A DNA stretch of 64,000 bases from UBA1757 sp963617485 (GTDB lineage Bacteria > Bacteroidota > Bacteroidia > Bacteroidales > UBA1402). The position numbers were made by a program, and so were the translations under genes. The notes beneath the pieces were generated by a model. The model searched no databases, had not been told where the DNA came from, and saw only the letters and a program-made list of their open reading frames with translations. Shown here piece by piece: positions 25,964 to 33,460 of the stretch. Positions within the stretch are counted from its first letter, which is position 1. Each line of letters starts with the position of its first letter. Location of the stretch: NCBI GenBank assembly GCA_963617485.1, contig CAVEPA010000002.1, forward strand, positions 124,001 to 188,000. The letters are read 5' to 3'.

Positions 25964-26058
25964 GTTTTTCATGGTATTAGATTTAAGGTTAATGAAGAGA
26001 GGTTGTCGGGAGATAATCTTCTTTTAAAGAGGAAGCATCACATGCTTCCTCTTTTTTT
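25964..26058 (+). ncRNA. Putative small RNA or terminated leader (about 95 nt)
   Basis: Starts about 7 bases after the -7 box and ends in a strong terminator. It opens with a U-rich single-stranded stretch (GTGTTTTTCATGGTATTAG, then ATTTAAGGTTAA). Hairpin 1 (arms 25994-26007 and 26012-26025) pairs 13 of 14 positions, several as G-U, around a GGGA loop of the GNRA type. Hairpin 2 (26026-26037 / 26043-26054, 12 bp) is the terminator. No credible protein is encoded. I have a memory of the TTTTTCATGGTATTAG...AAGGTTAA core recurring in Bacteroidales intergenic regions, but I cannot verify it here. It could also be an attenuated leader of rsmE, which begins 64 bases further on. Confidence 0.6.
26026..26058 (+). 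terminator. Terminator of the putative small RNA
   Basis: AAAGAGGAAGCA / TGCTTCCTCTTT (12 bp, 5-base loop) followed by a T-run up to 26058. Confidence 0.9.
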
Positions 26059-26121
26059 GTGCCCGTATCCAACGTATGAACGAGTGGTTTTAAGAGTCTT
26101 AATCAACAGCAGTTTTCCGAC

Positions 26122-26862
26122 ATGAATATTTTCTATACCCCCGACATTGAGCATTCCTCTTTTCTATCGCCCGAAGAATCGGGACATTGTGTGCGTGTAC
26201 TCCGCCTCCAACTAGGCGATGAAATCCGTTTGTGCGACGGCCGTGGCAACTTCTATCGCGCCATCATAGCCGATGCCAATGCCAAACGTTGCGCTTTCGA
26301 AGTAAAGGAGGTCCTGCCGCAGGCATCGCTGCTTCCACAAATAAGTGTGGCGGTGGCTCCCACCAAAAACATGGACCGTATGGAATGGTTGGTAGAAAAA
26401 CTTACCGAGGCCGGTGTGGATGCCATTTATTTTTTGCAGACGCGCTATAGCGAACGTAAGGCCCTGAATACCGAACGTTTGCAGAAGATTGCCGTTTCGG
26501 CCATGAAACAGTCGCAGCGCGCCACTTTGCCATTGATAGGGGAACTTGCCCCATTTAAAGAGTTCGTGAAAGCACAGCGGCAGACGCATCGTTTTATTTG
26601 TCATTGCTACGGACAGGAAGAGGCTGGGACGCGCGAATTCATCGGTAGGGTAGATTTGCAAGGGCAGGATGCGCTGGTGATGATTGGCCCCGAAGGGGAT
26701 TTTTCGCTGGAAGAGGTTCGGCTCGCCCAAACGTTGGGATTCAAGACGCTAAGCCTTGGTCCCATGCGGTTGCGTACCGAAACAGCCGCTATGTTGGCCG
26801 GCATGATGTTGCGTATGCAGACTATTCAAACTGAAACGACAGCACCAGCAGACGCGAAGTGA
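26122..26862 (+). CDS. rsmE: 16S rRNA (uracil1498-N3)-methyltransferase
   Basis: SPOUT-class methyltransferase of 246 residues. It opens with a PUA-like domain (HVRVLRLQLGDEIRLCDG-type block near 25-45) and has the knot signatures MIGPEGDFSLEEV near residue 190 and LSLGPMRLRTETAAM near residue 211 that bind SAM. The last 41 bases overlap the convergent porT-like gene, so the two 3' ends share sequence. Translation may start downstream of the small RNA terminator; I see no exact promoter between 26059 and 26121. Confidence 0.94.
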   Translation: MNIFYTPDIEHSSFLSPEESGHCVRVLRLQLGDEIRLCDGRGNFYRAIIADANAKRCAFEVKEVLPQASLLPQISVAVAPTKNMDRMEWLVEKLTEAGVDAIYFLQTRYSERKALNTERLQKIAVSAMKQSQRATLPLIGELAPFKEFVKAQRQTHRFICHCYGQEEAGTREFIGRVDLQGQDALVMIGPEGDFSLEEVRLAQTLGFKTLSLGPMRLRTETAAMLAGMMLRMQTIQTETTAPADAK

Positions 26863-27538
26863 TTTTTTCGAAAGCCCGTGTATAGTTGACAAATGCTTGA
26901 CTGGCTTCGTCCTGACGGTCGTGCTGAAAAACATCATCTAGGCCGATGCAAAGTTTGAGCTCCGGTACGAGTCGAAAATAGGGCATATACAAATCGCAGC
27001 CGAAGGCCAGTTCCCAATAGGTGTTGAGCGTCTGCAATTCTACAGCCTCGTTCTTGCGTTTGCCGGCATCGATGCCGATACTGAAACCCGTGGCCAAATA
27101 GGGCCGGTAATTGTCGCTCCGTGCGCCCCGGTAGCGTATCAGCAAGGGTAACATAATGTAGTTGGAGCGGATATTGACACTCTCTGTTTGACTAAGGTCG
27201 GCATCGGAAAAGAGACTGATGCTTTTGGATCCGAAATGAATGCTGGGTGTCAGGCGTAGGCTGAAAGACTCGCTGATGCGGTAATCTCCCAAAACGCCCA
27301 CGCTGAATCCGGGAGAATATGACGGTACATTGCCGTACCAGCGGTTGCCGTCGGCATCGGTAGCGCCCGTATGAACTATTTGGAAATCTTGGGTGTGCAG
27401 CCCCACCAAGAACCCGAAATGATAAGGGCGCAGGTCTTCATATTGCAGATATTGTCGTCTCTGTTGTGCCTGGAGGCCGAAAAGACCCAACCCGAAGACC
27501 AACAGCAGCGATATCGTAAAACGGCGTAGATATTTCAT
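26822..27538 (-). CDS. porT: PorT-like outer membrane protein (type IX secretion family)
   Basis: Exported protein of 238 residues with a signal peptide from the ATG at 27538 (MKYLRRFTISLLLVFGLGLFGLQAQ). The mature start LQYEDLRPYHFGFLVGLHTQDFQIV matches the PorT/SprT opening (a charged stretch, then HFGF-x-LG-x-(N/H)-x-x-DF), and the rest alternates as an eight-stranded barrel (PGFSVGVLGDYRISESFSLRLTP, YIMLPLLIRYRGARS) ending in QFE. PorT is an outer membrane part of the type IX secretion system. Other PorT-superfamily barrels exist, so the system-level claim needs the rest of the por genes, which are not here. It overlaps rsmE by 41 bases at the 3' end. Confidence 0.72.
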   Translation of the reverse strand: MKYLRRFTISLLLVFGLGLFGLQAQQRRQYLQYEDLRPYHFGFLVGLHTQDFQIVHTGATDADGNRWYGNVPSYSPGFSVGVLGDYRISESFSLRLTPSIHFGSKSISLFSDADLSQTESVNIRSNYIMLPLLIRYRGARSDNYRPYLATGFSIGIDAGKRKNEAVELQTLNTYWELAFGCDLYMPYFRLVPELKLCIGLDDVFQHDRQDEASQAFVNYTRAFEKITSRLLVLSFQFE

Positions 27539-27605
27539 ATTGCGACAGCTCAAAAATAGCTTCTAGGGGATAACGGAAAAAGTTCAGAATTATTGTAAAA
27601 AAAAC

Positions 27606-27634
27606 TTGGAAGCGAAAAAATAAGACTATTTTTG
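27606..27634 (+). promoter_or_regulatory. Promoter of the ferredoxin gene
   Basis: TTG (27606-27608), 18 bases, TATTTTTG (27627-27634). The ATG follows 45 bases later at 27680. Confidence 0.65.
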
Positions 27635-27679
27635 CAGCACCATTACTAACCGGAGGTTTCCTCCACAAACACTTGAATT

Positions 27680-27847
27680 ATGGCTTACGTTATTAGCGAA
27701 GATTGCGTTGCATGCGGAACTTGTATCGATGAATGCCCCGTTAGCGCCATTTCAGAAGGCGATATCTACAAAATCGATCCGGACGCTTGCACCGAATGCG
27801 GAACTTGTGCATCAGTTTGTCCTTCAGAAGCAATTCATCTGGGATAA
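27680..27847 (+). CDS. Small 2[4Fe-4S] ferredoxin
   Basis: A 55-residue electron carrier. The translation is MAYVISEDCVACGTCIDECP, then a short linker, then DACTECGTCASVCPSEAIHLG. Cysteines 9, 12, 15, 19 and 37, 40, 43, 47 make two CxxCxxCxxxCP sites for two cubane clusters, as in clostridial-type ferredoxins. It likely serves pyruvate:ferredoxin oxidoreductase or hydrogenase-type enzymes in an anaerobe. It has its own promoter and terminator, so it is a single-gene unit. Confidence 0.95.
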   Translation: MAYVISEDCVACGTCIDECPVSAISEGDIYKIDPDACTECGTCASVCPSEAIHLG

Positions 27848-27872
27848 GCGTTTTCACACATAGTCCAACGAT

Positions 27873-27902
27873 AAAGCAACTCTCAAAAAGTTGCTTTTTT
27901 TG
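27873..27902 (+). terminator. Terminator of the ferredoxin gene
   Basis: AAAGCAACT / AGTTGCTTT (9 bp, 7-base loop) running into TTTTTTTT. The next gene's ATG follows about 10 bases later. Confidence 0.85.
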
Positions 27903-27911
27903 TCTGTATAC

Positions 27912-28805
27912 ATGCATAGATATATCAGTTCGGCCCTTGTGGGCGTGCTGGCCGTCCTGGCCTTGCTGGCCTGCGAACGGAACAATACTCCAGTTCCCGA
28001 TGAAAAGGAAGAAGGCAGTGCGTTTATTGCCAAGGTGTTTGCGTACTGCCCGGCGCCGGGCCAGTTTGTGAATGTTATCCCTTCGTGCACGCAAGGTGAG
28101 GGTCAAGAGGCCGTGCTCGAACGCGCCGGGCAGATGCTGGTGGGCTCTACCAACAGCGGTATGGTATCGTTGGGTGCTTGGGGCGGCTATGTGGTGGTGG
28201 GCTTCGACCATGCCGTCCGTAATCTGCCCGACACAGCCGATTTCAAGATTTACGGCAATGCCTATCGCAACAACTCCGAAGCGGGCATTGTTATGGTGGC
28301 CCACGATGACAATGGCAACGGCCTGCCCGATGATACTTGGTACGAACTGAAGGGCAGCGCCTACGATGCCGCAACCACGCTGCACCATTACCGTTGCGTG
28401 TATTACCGTCCCGACTCCCTGACGGCCGATGTCCTTTGGCGTGACAATCAGGGCGACAGCGGCTATGTTTACCGCAATCAGTATCATTTGCAGCCCTATT
28501 ATCCCTTATGGGCAACGACCGATTCTCTTGTTTTTGAAGGCTGTCGGCTGGAAAGCAATGCCTACAACGATGGCGGAATCTACTACAATCCCGGTTTCGC
28601 CTGGGGCTATGCCGACAATGCTCCTAACGACAGTGACGGAAGCCTTTTCGATATCGCTTGGGCTGTCGATGCCGAAGGCAGGCCACATTCTTTGGAAGCC
28701 ATACATTTTGTCAAGGTGTATACGGCCCAGCAACAATATTTGGGATGGATAGGAGAGACTTCTACCGAGATTTGCGGAATGGAAGACCTGCACTTCGAGA
28801 AATAA
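27912..28805 (+). CDS. Surface lipoprotein of a Bacteroidales family, unknown function
   Basis: A 297-residue lipoprotein: MHRYISSALVGVLAVLALLAC with the lipobox LLAC and acidic residues after Cys, which in Bacteroidetes favours surface display. The globular part has SLGAWGGYVVVGFDHAV, KIYGNAYRNNSEAGIVMVAHDDNGNGLPDDTWYELKGS and a long C-terminal FDIAWAVDAEG-type block. The DDNGNGLPDD segment looks like a Ca2+-binding loop. I have seen similar proteins called cell surface protein near vitamin B12 or TonB uptake genes in Bacteroides, but nothing in this window confirms that link. The start at 27912 avoids the terminator that overlaps the longer frame. Confidence 0.65.
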   Translation: MHRYISSALVGVLAVLALLACERNNTPVPDEKEEGSAFIAKVFAYCPAPGQFVNVIPSCTQGEGQEAVLERAGQMLVGSTNSGMVSLGAWGGYVVVGFDHAVRNLPDTADFKIYGNAYRNNSEAGIVMVAHDDNGNGLPDDTWYELKGSAYDAATTLHHYRCVYYRPDSLTADVLWRDNQGDSGYVYRNQYHLQPYYPLWATTDSLVFEGCRLESNAYNDGGIYYNPGFAWGYADNAPNDSDGSLFDIAWAVDAEGRPHSLEAIHFVKVYTAQQQYLGWIGETSTEICGMEDLHFEK

Positions 28806-30209
28806 CTATCCCAGTCCGATTTCCTCGTGATGACGGGGAATCACTACATCGCTGAAGCCTTTCTTAATCAGTCTGTCGCGGAAGGCAATCTGCGCGTCAT
28901 CTTCGCCGTGAACGATAAACACTTTCTTTACCTCGCACGGATTTTGGCAGGCCAGGTACTGGCAAAGGTCGTTGTAGTCTGCGTGAGCCGACATCGAATT
29001 AATCTGCTCCACTTCAGCCTTGACTTGAAACTCCTGTCCGAAAATGCGTACTGTCTCGGGATGCCGTTTCAAGCGAGCGCCCAATGATTCCTTTTCACAG
29101 TAACCCACCATCAGTATAGTGGTGCGCGGGTCTTCTATGTTGTTGGCAATGTGGTGCTTGACGCGACCGGCTTCGGCCATGCCCGAAGCGGAGATGATGA
29201 CGCAAGGCTCCTTACTGGTGTTCAGTGCTTGCGACTCGCGCTTATCCTCAATATAATGCAACCCCTTGAAATCGAAGGGATCGCTGTCGTATTTCATGAT
29301 GCGCTGCACGTGGCGGTTAAAGCATTCGGGATGCTGCTTGACCACCGCCGTGGCCGAGGTCGAGAGCGGACTGTCCACATAATATTTGACGTGAGGAAGA
29401 CAGGTGTCGAGCTCCATACCGTTGAGCGCATACAGCAATTCCTGGGTGCGGCCCACACTGAAGGCCGGAATGATAAGTTTCCCTTTCTTGTCCAAGCATG
29501 TATGCACAATCATCTCGCGCAGGAACTCGCTGTTCGTGTCCGCACGGTCGTGCAGGCGGTCGCCGTAGGTGGATTCTATGATGATGTAGTCAGCCTGCGG
29601 GAAAGTGGCGGGCGATTTCAGCACATAGTCGCCGTAACGGCCCACATCGCCACTGAACGCAATGGTGGTAACATTGCCGTTCTCCTTGATGCTCAGGTAA
29701 CTGGTGACGGCTCCGAGGATATGTCCGGCCTCGAAAATCTGCAGGGTGATGTCTTCGTCGATGGCGTAAGGCGTCTCGTAAGGTACGGCCACGAAGCGGG
29801 TCAGGGCTTCCATCACATGGTCGATGGTATACATGGGCTCAATAGGTTGCTTGCCCTCCAGGAACCGCTTCTTGTTGATGAACTTGACATCGTTCGCCTG
29901 AATGTAGGCCGAATCCTTCAGCAGTATCTCGGTGAGGTCTATCGTGGCAGCCGAACAGAAAATCTTGCCCTTGAAGCCCTCCTTGACCAGTTTGGGGATA
30001 AGACCGCTATGATCGACATGGGCATGCGAGAGTATCATGTAGTCCACATCGGCAGGATTGAAGCCGAAATCGTTGTTCATCGGCATTGTGTCGGCACCCA
30101 AGCCCTGATACATGCCGCAGTCGAGCAGGATGTTCTTGCCGTTGGCCAGGCTTATCAGATGTTTGGATCCGGTTACCGTCTGGGTTGCCCCATGGAAGGA
30201 AATCTTCAT
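28806..30209 (-). CDS. Metallo-beta-lactamase/beta-CASP RNA-processing hydrolase
   Basis: A 467-residue cytosolic protein of the CPSF/RNase J-like beta-CASP group. Zinc motif 1 SHAHVDHSG lies near residue 55, further ligands in the FSGDVGRYGDYVL block near 170, the beta-CASP ESTYGDRLH region near 190, then SGMAEAGRVKHH and the C-terminal SAHADYNDL with a ligand His. Members act as endo- or exonucleases on RNA; the exact activity here is unknown. It starts 22 bases after the argS stop on the same strand. I chose the ATG at 30209 (MKISFHGATQTVTGS) over the one 9 bases upstream, because it is the standard family start. Confidence 0.9.
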   Translation of the reverse strand: MKISFHGATQTVTGSKHLISLANGKNILLDCGMYQGLGADTMPMNNDFGFNPADVDYMILSHAHVDHSGLIPKLVKEGFKGKIFCSAATIDLTEILLKDSAYIQANDVKFINKKRFLEGKQPIEPMYTIDHVMEALTRFVAVPYETPYAIDEDITLQIFEAGHILGAVTSYLSIKENGNVTTIAFSGDVGRYGDYVLKSPATFPQADYIIIESTYGDRLHDRADTNSEFLREMIVHTCLDKKGKLIIPAFSVGRTQELLYALNGMELDTCLPHVKYYVDSPLSTSATAVVKQHPECFNRHVQRIMKYDSDPFDFKGLHYIEDKRESQALNTSKEPCVIISASGMAEAGRVKHHIANNIEDPRTTILMVGYCEKESLGARLKRHPETVRIFGQEFQVKAEVEQINSMSAHADYNDLCQYLACQNPCEVKKVFIVHGEDDAQIAFRDRLIKKGFSDVVIPRHHEEIGLG

Positions 30210-30231
30210 ATGCGTCAAGGATTAAGGATGA

Positions 30232-32055
30232 TTACATTCTCGAGGGCACGTCAATACCTAGCAGGAACATACCGCGTTTGATGATATTTCCGATTTCGCG
30301 TGAAAGGAACAGGCGGAAAGCCTTCAAGGATGCGTTCTCTTCGCGCAGGATGGAATAATCGTGGTAGAACTGGTTGTATTCCTTTACCAAATCGTAGATA
30401 TAATTGGCGATGACAGCGGGACTGTACGTGTCGCCGGCTTGTTTGACGATGTCGGGGAAATCGTTGGCATGTAGAATCAGCGAAAGTTCCTTCTCTGACA
30501 ATTCGCTGTGGTTGTTGCTCAGACTGCTGTAGTCTATGTCTTGTTCATCAGCCTTGCGCAACACAGACTGGATACGTGCGTAGGCATATTGGATAAACGG
30601 GCCGGTATTGCCGTTGAAATCGATGGATTCCTTGGGGTTGAAGGTCATATTCTTGCGGGGATCCACCTTTAGAATGAAATATTTTAGGGCACCCAAGCCA
30701 ACCATTCTTACGATGGAATCGGCCTCTTCCGGGCTGCAGGCATCCAACTTGCCCAATTCTTGCGAGGTCTCGCGCGAGGTGTTCACCATTTCTTCCACCA
30801 AGTCGTCGGCATCCACCACGGTGCCTTCGCGCGATTTCATCTTGCCTTCGGGCAATTCTACCATACCGTAAGAGAAGTGTACCAAGCTCTTGCCCCATTT
30901 GAAGCCGAGGCGGTCGAGCAGAATGGAGAGCACTTTGAAGTGATAGTTCTGTTCGTTGCCCACCACATAAATCATCTCGTCTATGGGATATTCCTTGAAG
31001 CGAAGGTTGGCTGTGCCGATGTCTTGGGTCATGTACACCGAAGTGCCGTCGCTGCGGAGCAAAACTTTCTGGTCGAGGCCTTCGTCGCTGAGGTCGGCCC
31101 AGACCGAACCATCCTCTTTGCGGAAAAACAGCCCTTTCTCCAACCCTTCCATTACTTTTTCTTTGCCCAAAAGGTAAGTGTCTGATTCGTAATAAATCTT
31201 GTCGAAGCTGACGCCCAGTGTGCGGTAGGTTTCATCGAAACCGGCATAAACCCAAGAATTCATCATCTTCCAAAGTTTGCGCACCTCTGGCTTGCCGGCT
31301 TCCCAGTCGCGCAGCATAGCGTGAGCTTCTGCCATCAGTGGAGAAGCGGCTTCGGCTTTGGCCTTGGCTTCTTCCTTGCCCTTTTCATCGAGACTGTCGT
31401 AGTTGGCGGGCAGCAAATTCTTCACTTCTTCCTTGTAGTGTTTGTCGAAAGCCACGTAGCAGTCTCCCACCAGGTGATCGCCCTTTTTACCGGAACTTTC
31501 GGGCGTGGCTCCATCGAACCATTTCTGCCAGGCCAGCATCGATTTGCAGATGTGTATGCCGCGGTCGTTGACGATGTTGGTCTTGACCACTTTGTTGCCG
31601 TTGGCTTCCAGAATGCGGCTCAGACTGAAACCCAGCAGGTTGTTGCGCACATGTCCGAGGTGCAGGGGCTTGTTGGTGTTGGGCGAAGAATATTCTATCA
31701 TCACCAAACGGGCGTTTTCATCGGGTTTTTTGAAACCGAAATTTTCGGTGGAAGCGATGTTGTTCAAGCAATTCATCCAGTATTCGGCTGCGATACTCAA
31801 GTTAAGGAAGCCTTGGATAACGTTGAATCCGCTGATTTCGGCAGTGTGGCTTTGCAACCATTCACCCATTTCTTGGGCAACTTCTGCGGGCTTTTTACGG
31901 GCAGCCTTGACAAAGGGAAAAACGACAAGGGTGAAGTCTCCTTCGAATTCTTTCTTGGTCTTTTGCAGTTGCAGGGCGCTCTCGGGTGCTTCGAATTGAT
32001 AGAGTTCAGACAGACAGGCTTTTACTTTCTCGGATAAAAGGCTTGAAATATTCAT
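30232..32055 (-). CDS. argS: Arginyl-tRNA synthetase
   Basis: Class I synthetase of 607 residues charging tRNA-Arg. It has the N-terminal Add-1-like domain, the HIGH-type motif in SPNTNKPLHLGHVRNN near residue 125, the NDRGIHICKSM block, and the KMSKS-like loop MKSREGTVV near 375, then a helical anticodon-binding domain ending GIDVPSRM. The ATG at 32055 (MNISSLLSEKVKAC) is used because the longer frame adds residues outside the family start. It is co-transcribed with the beta-CASP gene. Two of its tRNA substrates, CCT and TCT, are in this window. Confidence 0.96.
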   Translation of the reverse strand: MNISSLLSEKVKACLSELYQFEAPESALQLQKTKKEFEGDFTLVVFPFVKAARKKPAEVAQEMGEWLQSHTAEISGFNVIQGFLNLSIAAEYWMNCLNNIASTENFGFKKPDENARLVMIEYSSPNTNKPLHLGHVRNNLLGFSLSRILEANGNKVVKTNIVNDRGIHICKSMLAWQKWFDGATPESSGKKGDHLVGDCYVAFDKHYKEEVKNLLPANYDSLDEKGKEEAKAKAEAASPLMAEAHAMLRDWEAGKPEVRKLWKMMNSWVYAGFDETYRTLGVSFDKIYYESDTYLLGKEKVMEGLEKGLFFRKEDGSVWADLSDEGLDQKVLLRSDGTSVYMTQDIGTANLRFKEYPIDEMIYVVGNEQNYHFKVLSILLDRLGFKWGKSLVHFSYGMVELPEGKMKSREGTVVDADDLVEEMVNTSRETSQELGKLDACSPEEADSIVRMVGLGALKYFILKVDPRKNMTFNPKESIDFNGNTGPFIQYAYARIQSVLRKADEQDIDYSSLSNNHSELSEKELSLILHANDFPDIVKQAGDTYSPAVIANYIYDLVKEYNQFYHDYSILREENASLKAFRLFLSREIGNIIKRGMFLLGIDVPSRM

Positions 32056-32110
32056 GTGTGCGTTGTTTTTAATTATCGCAAAAGTAGTGGAAAATGCGTG
32101 TACAGACAAC

Positions 32111-32148
32111 AAAAAAACAAAGAGACCGAATCAATGTCCGGTCTCTTG
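32111..32148 (-). terminator. Terminator of the HU gene
   Basis: On the minus strand CAAGAGACCG / CGGTCTCTTTG around a 10-base loop, followed by TTTTTTT. It lies between the HU stop and argS. Confidence 0.8.
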
Positions 32149-32169
32149 TTTCTCAAATAAGGGCGTCGC

Positions 32170-32442
32170 TTATTTAACCTTGGCAGCCAATTCGGCACCA
32201 GCCTTGAATTTAACGACCTTCTTTGCAGGAATATTGATGGCAGCCTTGGTGGCGGGGTTGATACCCGTGCGGGCAGCCTTCTCAGCTACGGCGAAAGTAC
32301 CGAAGCCAACGAGGGTCAGCTTGTCACCCTTGGCGAGAGTTCCTTCTACACTGCAAATGAATGCGTCCAAAGCCTTCTTGGCATCGGCCTTGCTCAAGCC
32401 TGCTTTTTCAGCAATAGCATTGATAAGTTCAGTTTTGTTCAT
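32170..32442 (-). CDS. HU-family DNA-binding protein
   Basis: A 90-residue histone-like protein that bends DNA as a dimer. The start MNKTELINAIAEKAGLSKAD and the beta-arm segment RTGINPATKAAINIPAKK with its conserved Pro intercalation site are diagnostic. It has its own exact two-box promoter and a terminator, so it is a monocistronic unit. It is a housekeeping HU rather than a longer Bacteroides-type HU variant with extensions. Confidence 0.95.
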   Translation of the reverse strand: MNKTELINAIAEKAGLSKADAKKALDAFICSVEGTLAKGDKLTLVGFGTFAVAEKAARTGINPATKAAINIPAKKVVKFKAGAELAAKVK

Positions 32443-32482
32443 AATGATTGTAATTAAGTGTTGATAAATAAAATCCTTGGCG

Positions 32483-32514
32483 CAAAAATAAATGCAAGGT
32501 TTCTATTTATCAAA
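32483..32514 (-). promoter_or_regulatory. Promoter of the HU gene
   Basis: On the minus strand TTTG (32511-32514), 20 bases, TATTTTTG (32483-32490). This is a complete match, 41 bases before the ATG. Confidence 0.75.
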
Positions 32515-32662
32515 GCTTTTACAGAAAAAACGACGAAAATCCTACAAATTGTTAAAAAATGAATATAAAGATATCTTGTTATGATAGAATAACTTATGGT
32601 ATTCCTGGGGTGAGGAATCGAAAATCGCCGGTCTTTTTGTCAGAAATCTTCTTGTCGATTGC

Positions 32663-32670
32663 TATCTTTG
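32663..32670 (+). promoter_or_regulatory. -7 promoter box for the rhomboid operon
   Basis: TATCTTTG, 20 bases before the ATG at 32690. A TTTG at 32636-32639 would leave a 23-base spacer, slightly long. Confidence 0.5.
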
Positions 32671-32689
32671 CGACATAAATTTTGAACCG

Positions 32690-33460
32690 ATGTCGCTAAA
32701 TCTGAGTGGAAACCGCTTCCTGGCTTCTATACCGCCGGTAACCAAAAACCTTGTCATCATCAATCTGATACTGTGGTTGGCCTCCGTGTGGTATCCTTCC
32801 CTACAACAGTTCCTCGGCCTGCATTTCATCTTGTCGGACGACTTTAAGATACATCAGCTGCTCACTTATATGTTCATGCACGATCGCGGCAGTTTTTCGC
32901 ATGTGTTTTTCAATATGTTTGCCGTGTATATGTTCGGTCGCGTGCTAGAACAAGTCTGGGGCCCCAAGCGTTTCCTGGTATTCTATATGGTGACGGGTAT
33001 CGGTGCGGCTTTGGTGCAACAACTTACCTGGTATATTGATATGCAGCCCTTCCTGAGAGATGTTGACAATTATCTGCTCACGGGCGAGACAGGTTGTTTG
33101 GGCAATTATTGGCAACTACGACCGGGTGTGCAGTATCCCGCCCAGGAAGTGCTACGTGCAAAAGCCGAACTGCTCAATGGCATGCTGACGGTAGGCGCTT
33201 CGGGTGCTGTTTTCGGTATTTTGCTCGGATTTGGTATGTTGTTCCCCAACGCACCTTTATATATTATGTTCATACCGGTGCCCATCAAGGCGAAATGGAT
33301 GGTTATCGGTTATGGCTTGATAGAGCTTTTTGCCGGCGTTTCGAACTTCACGGGCGACAATGTGGCCCATTTCGCGCATTTGGGTGGCATGATTTTTGGA
33401 TGGTTCCTTATCAGATATTGGAAGAAAAAAGGTATAGGAAATGGATTCTTTTTGGGATAA
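32690..33460 (+). CDS. Rhomboid-family intramembrane serine protease (first of two)
   Basis: A 256-residue polytopic inner membrane protein. The rhomboid core has the HVFFNMFAVYMFG segment (loop/TM2), catalytic Ser in GASGAVFGILLGFG near residue 166 and the catalytic His in VAHFAHLGGMIFGW near residue 227. It cleaves substrate transmembrane helices within the bilayer; the substrate is unknown. A region between TM2 and TM4 carries an inserted loop (QPFLRDVDNYLLTGETGC...) of about 40 residues. The stop overlaps the start of the second rhomboid by 20 bases, so they are translationally coupled. Confidence 0.92.
   Translation: MSLNLSGNRFLASIPPVTKNLVIINLILWLASVWYPSLQQFLGLHFILSDDFKIHQLLTYMFMHDRGSFSHVFFNMFAVYMFGRVLEQVWGPKRFLVFYMVTGIGAALVQQLTWYIDMQPFLRDVDNYLLTGETGCLGNYWQLRPGVQYPAQEVLRAKAELLNGMLTVGASGAVFGILLGFGMLFPNAPLYIMFIPVPIKAKWMVIGYGLIELFAGVSNFTGDNVAHFAHLGGMIFGWFLIRYWKKKGIGNGFFLG

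Noticed and set aside
25830..26027. 65-codon frame in the RluA-rsmE gap
   Set aside because: It crosses a complete promoter and hairpin 1 of the putative RNA, and its composition (FFWPIF, MVLDLRLMK) does not look like a real protein.
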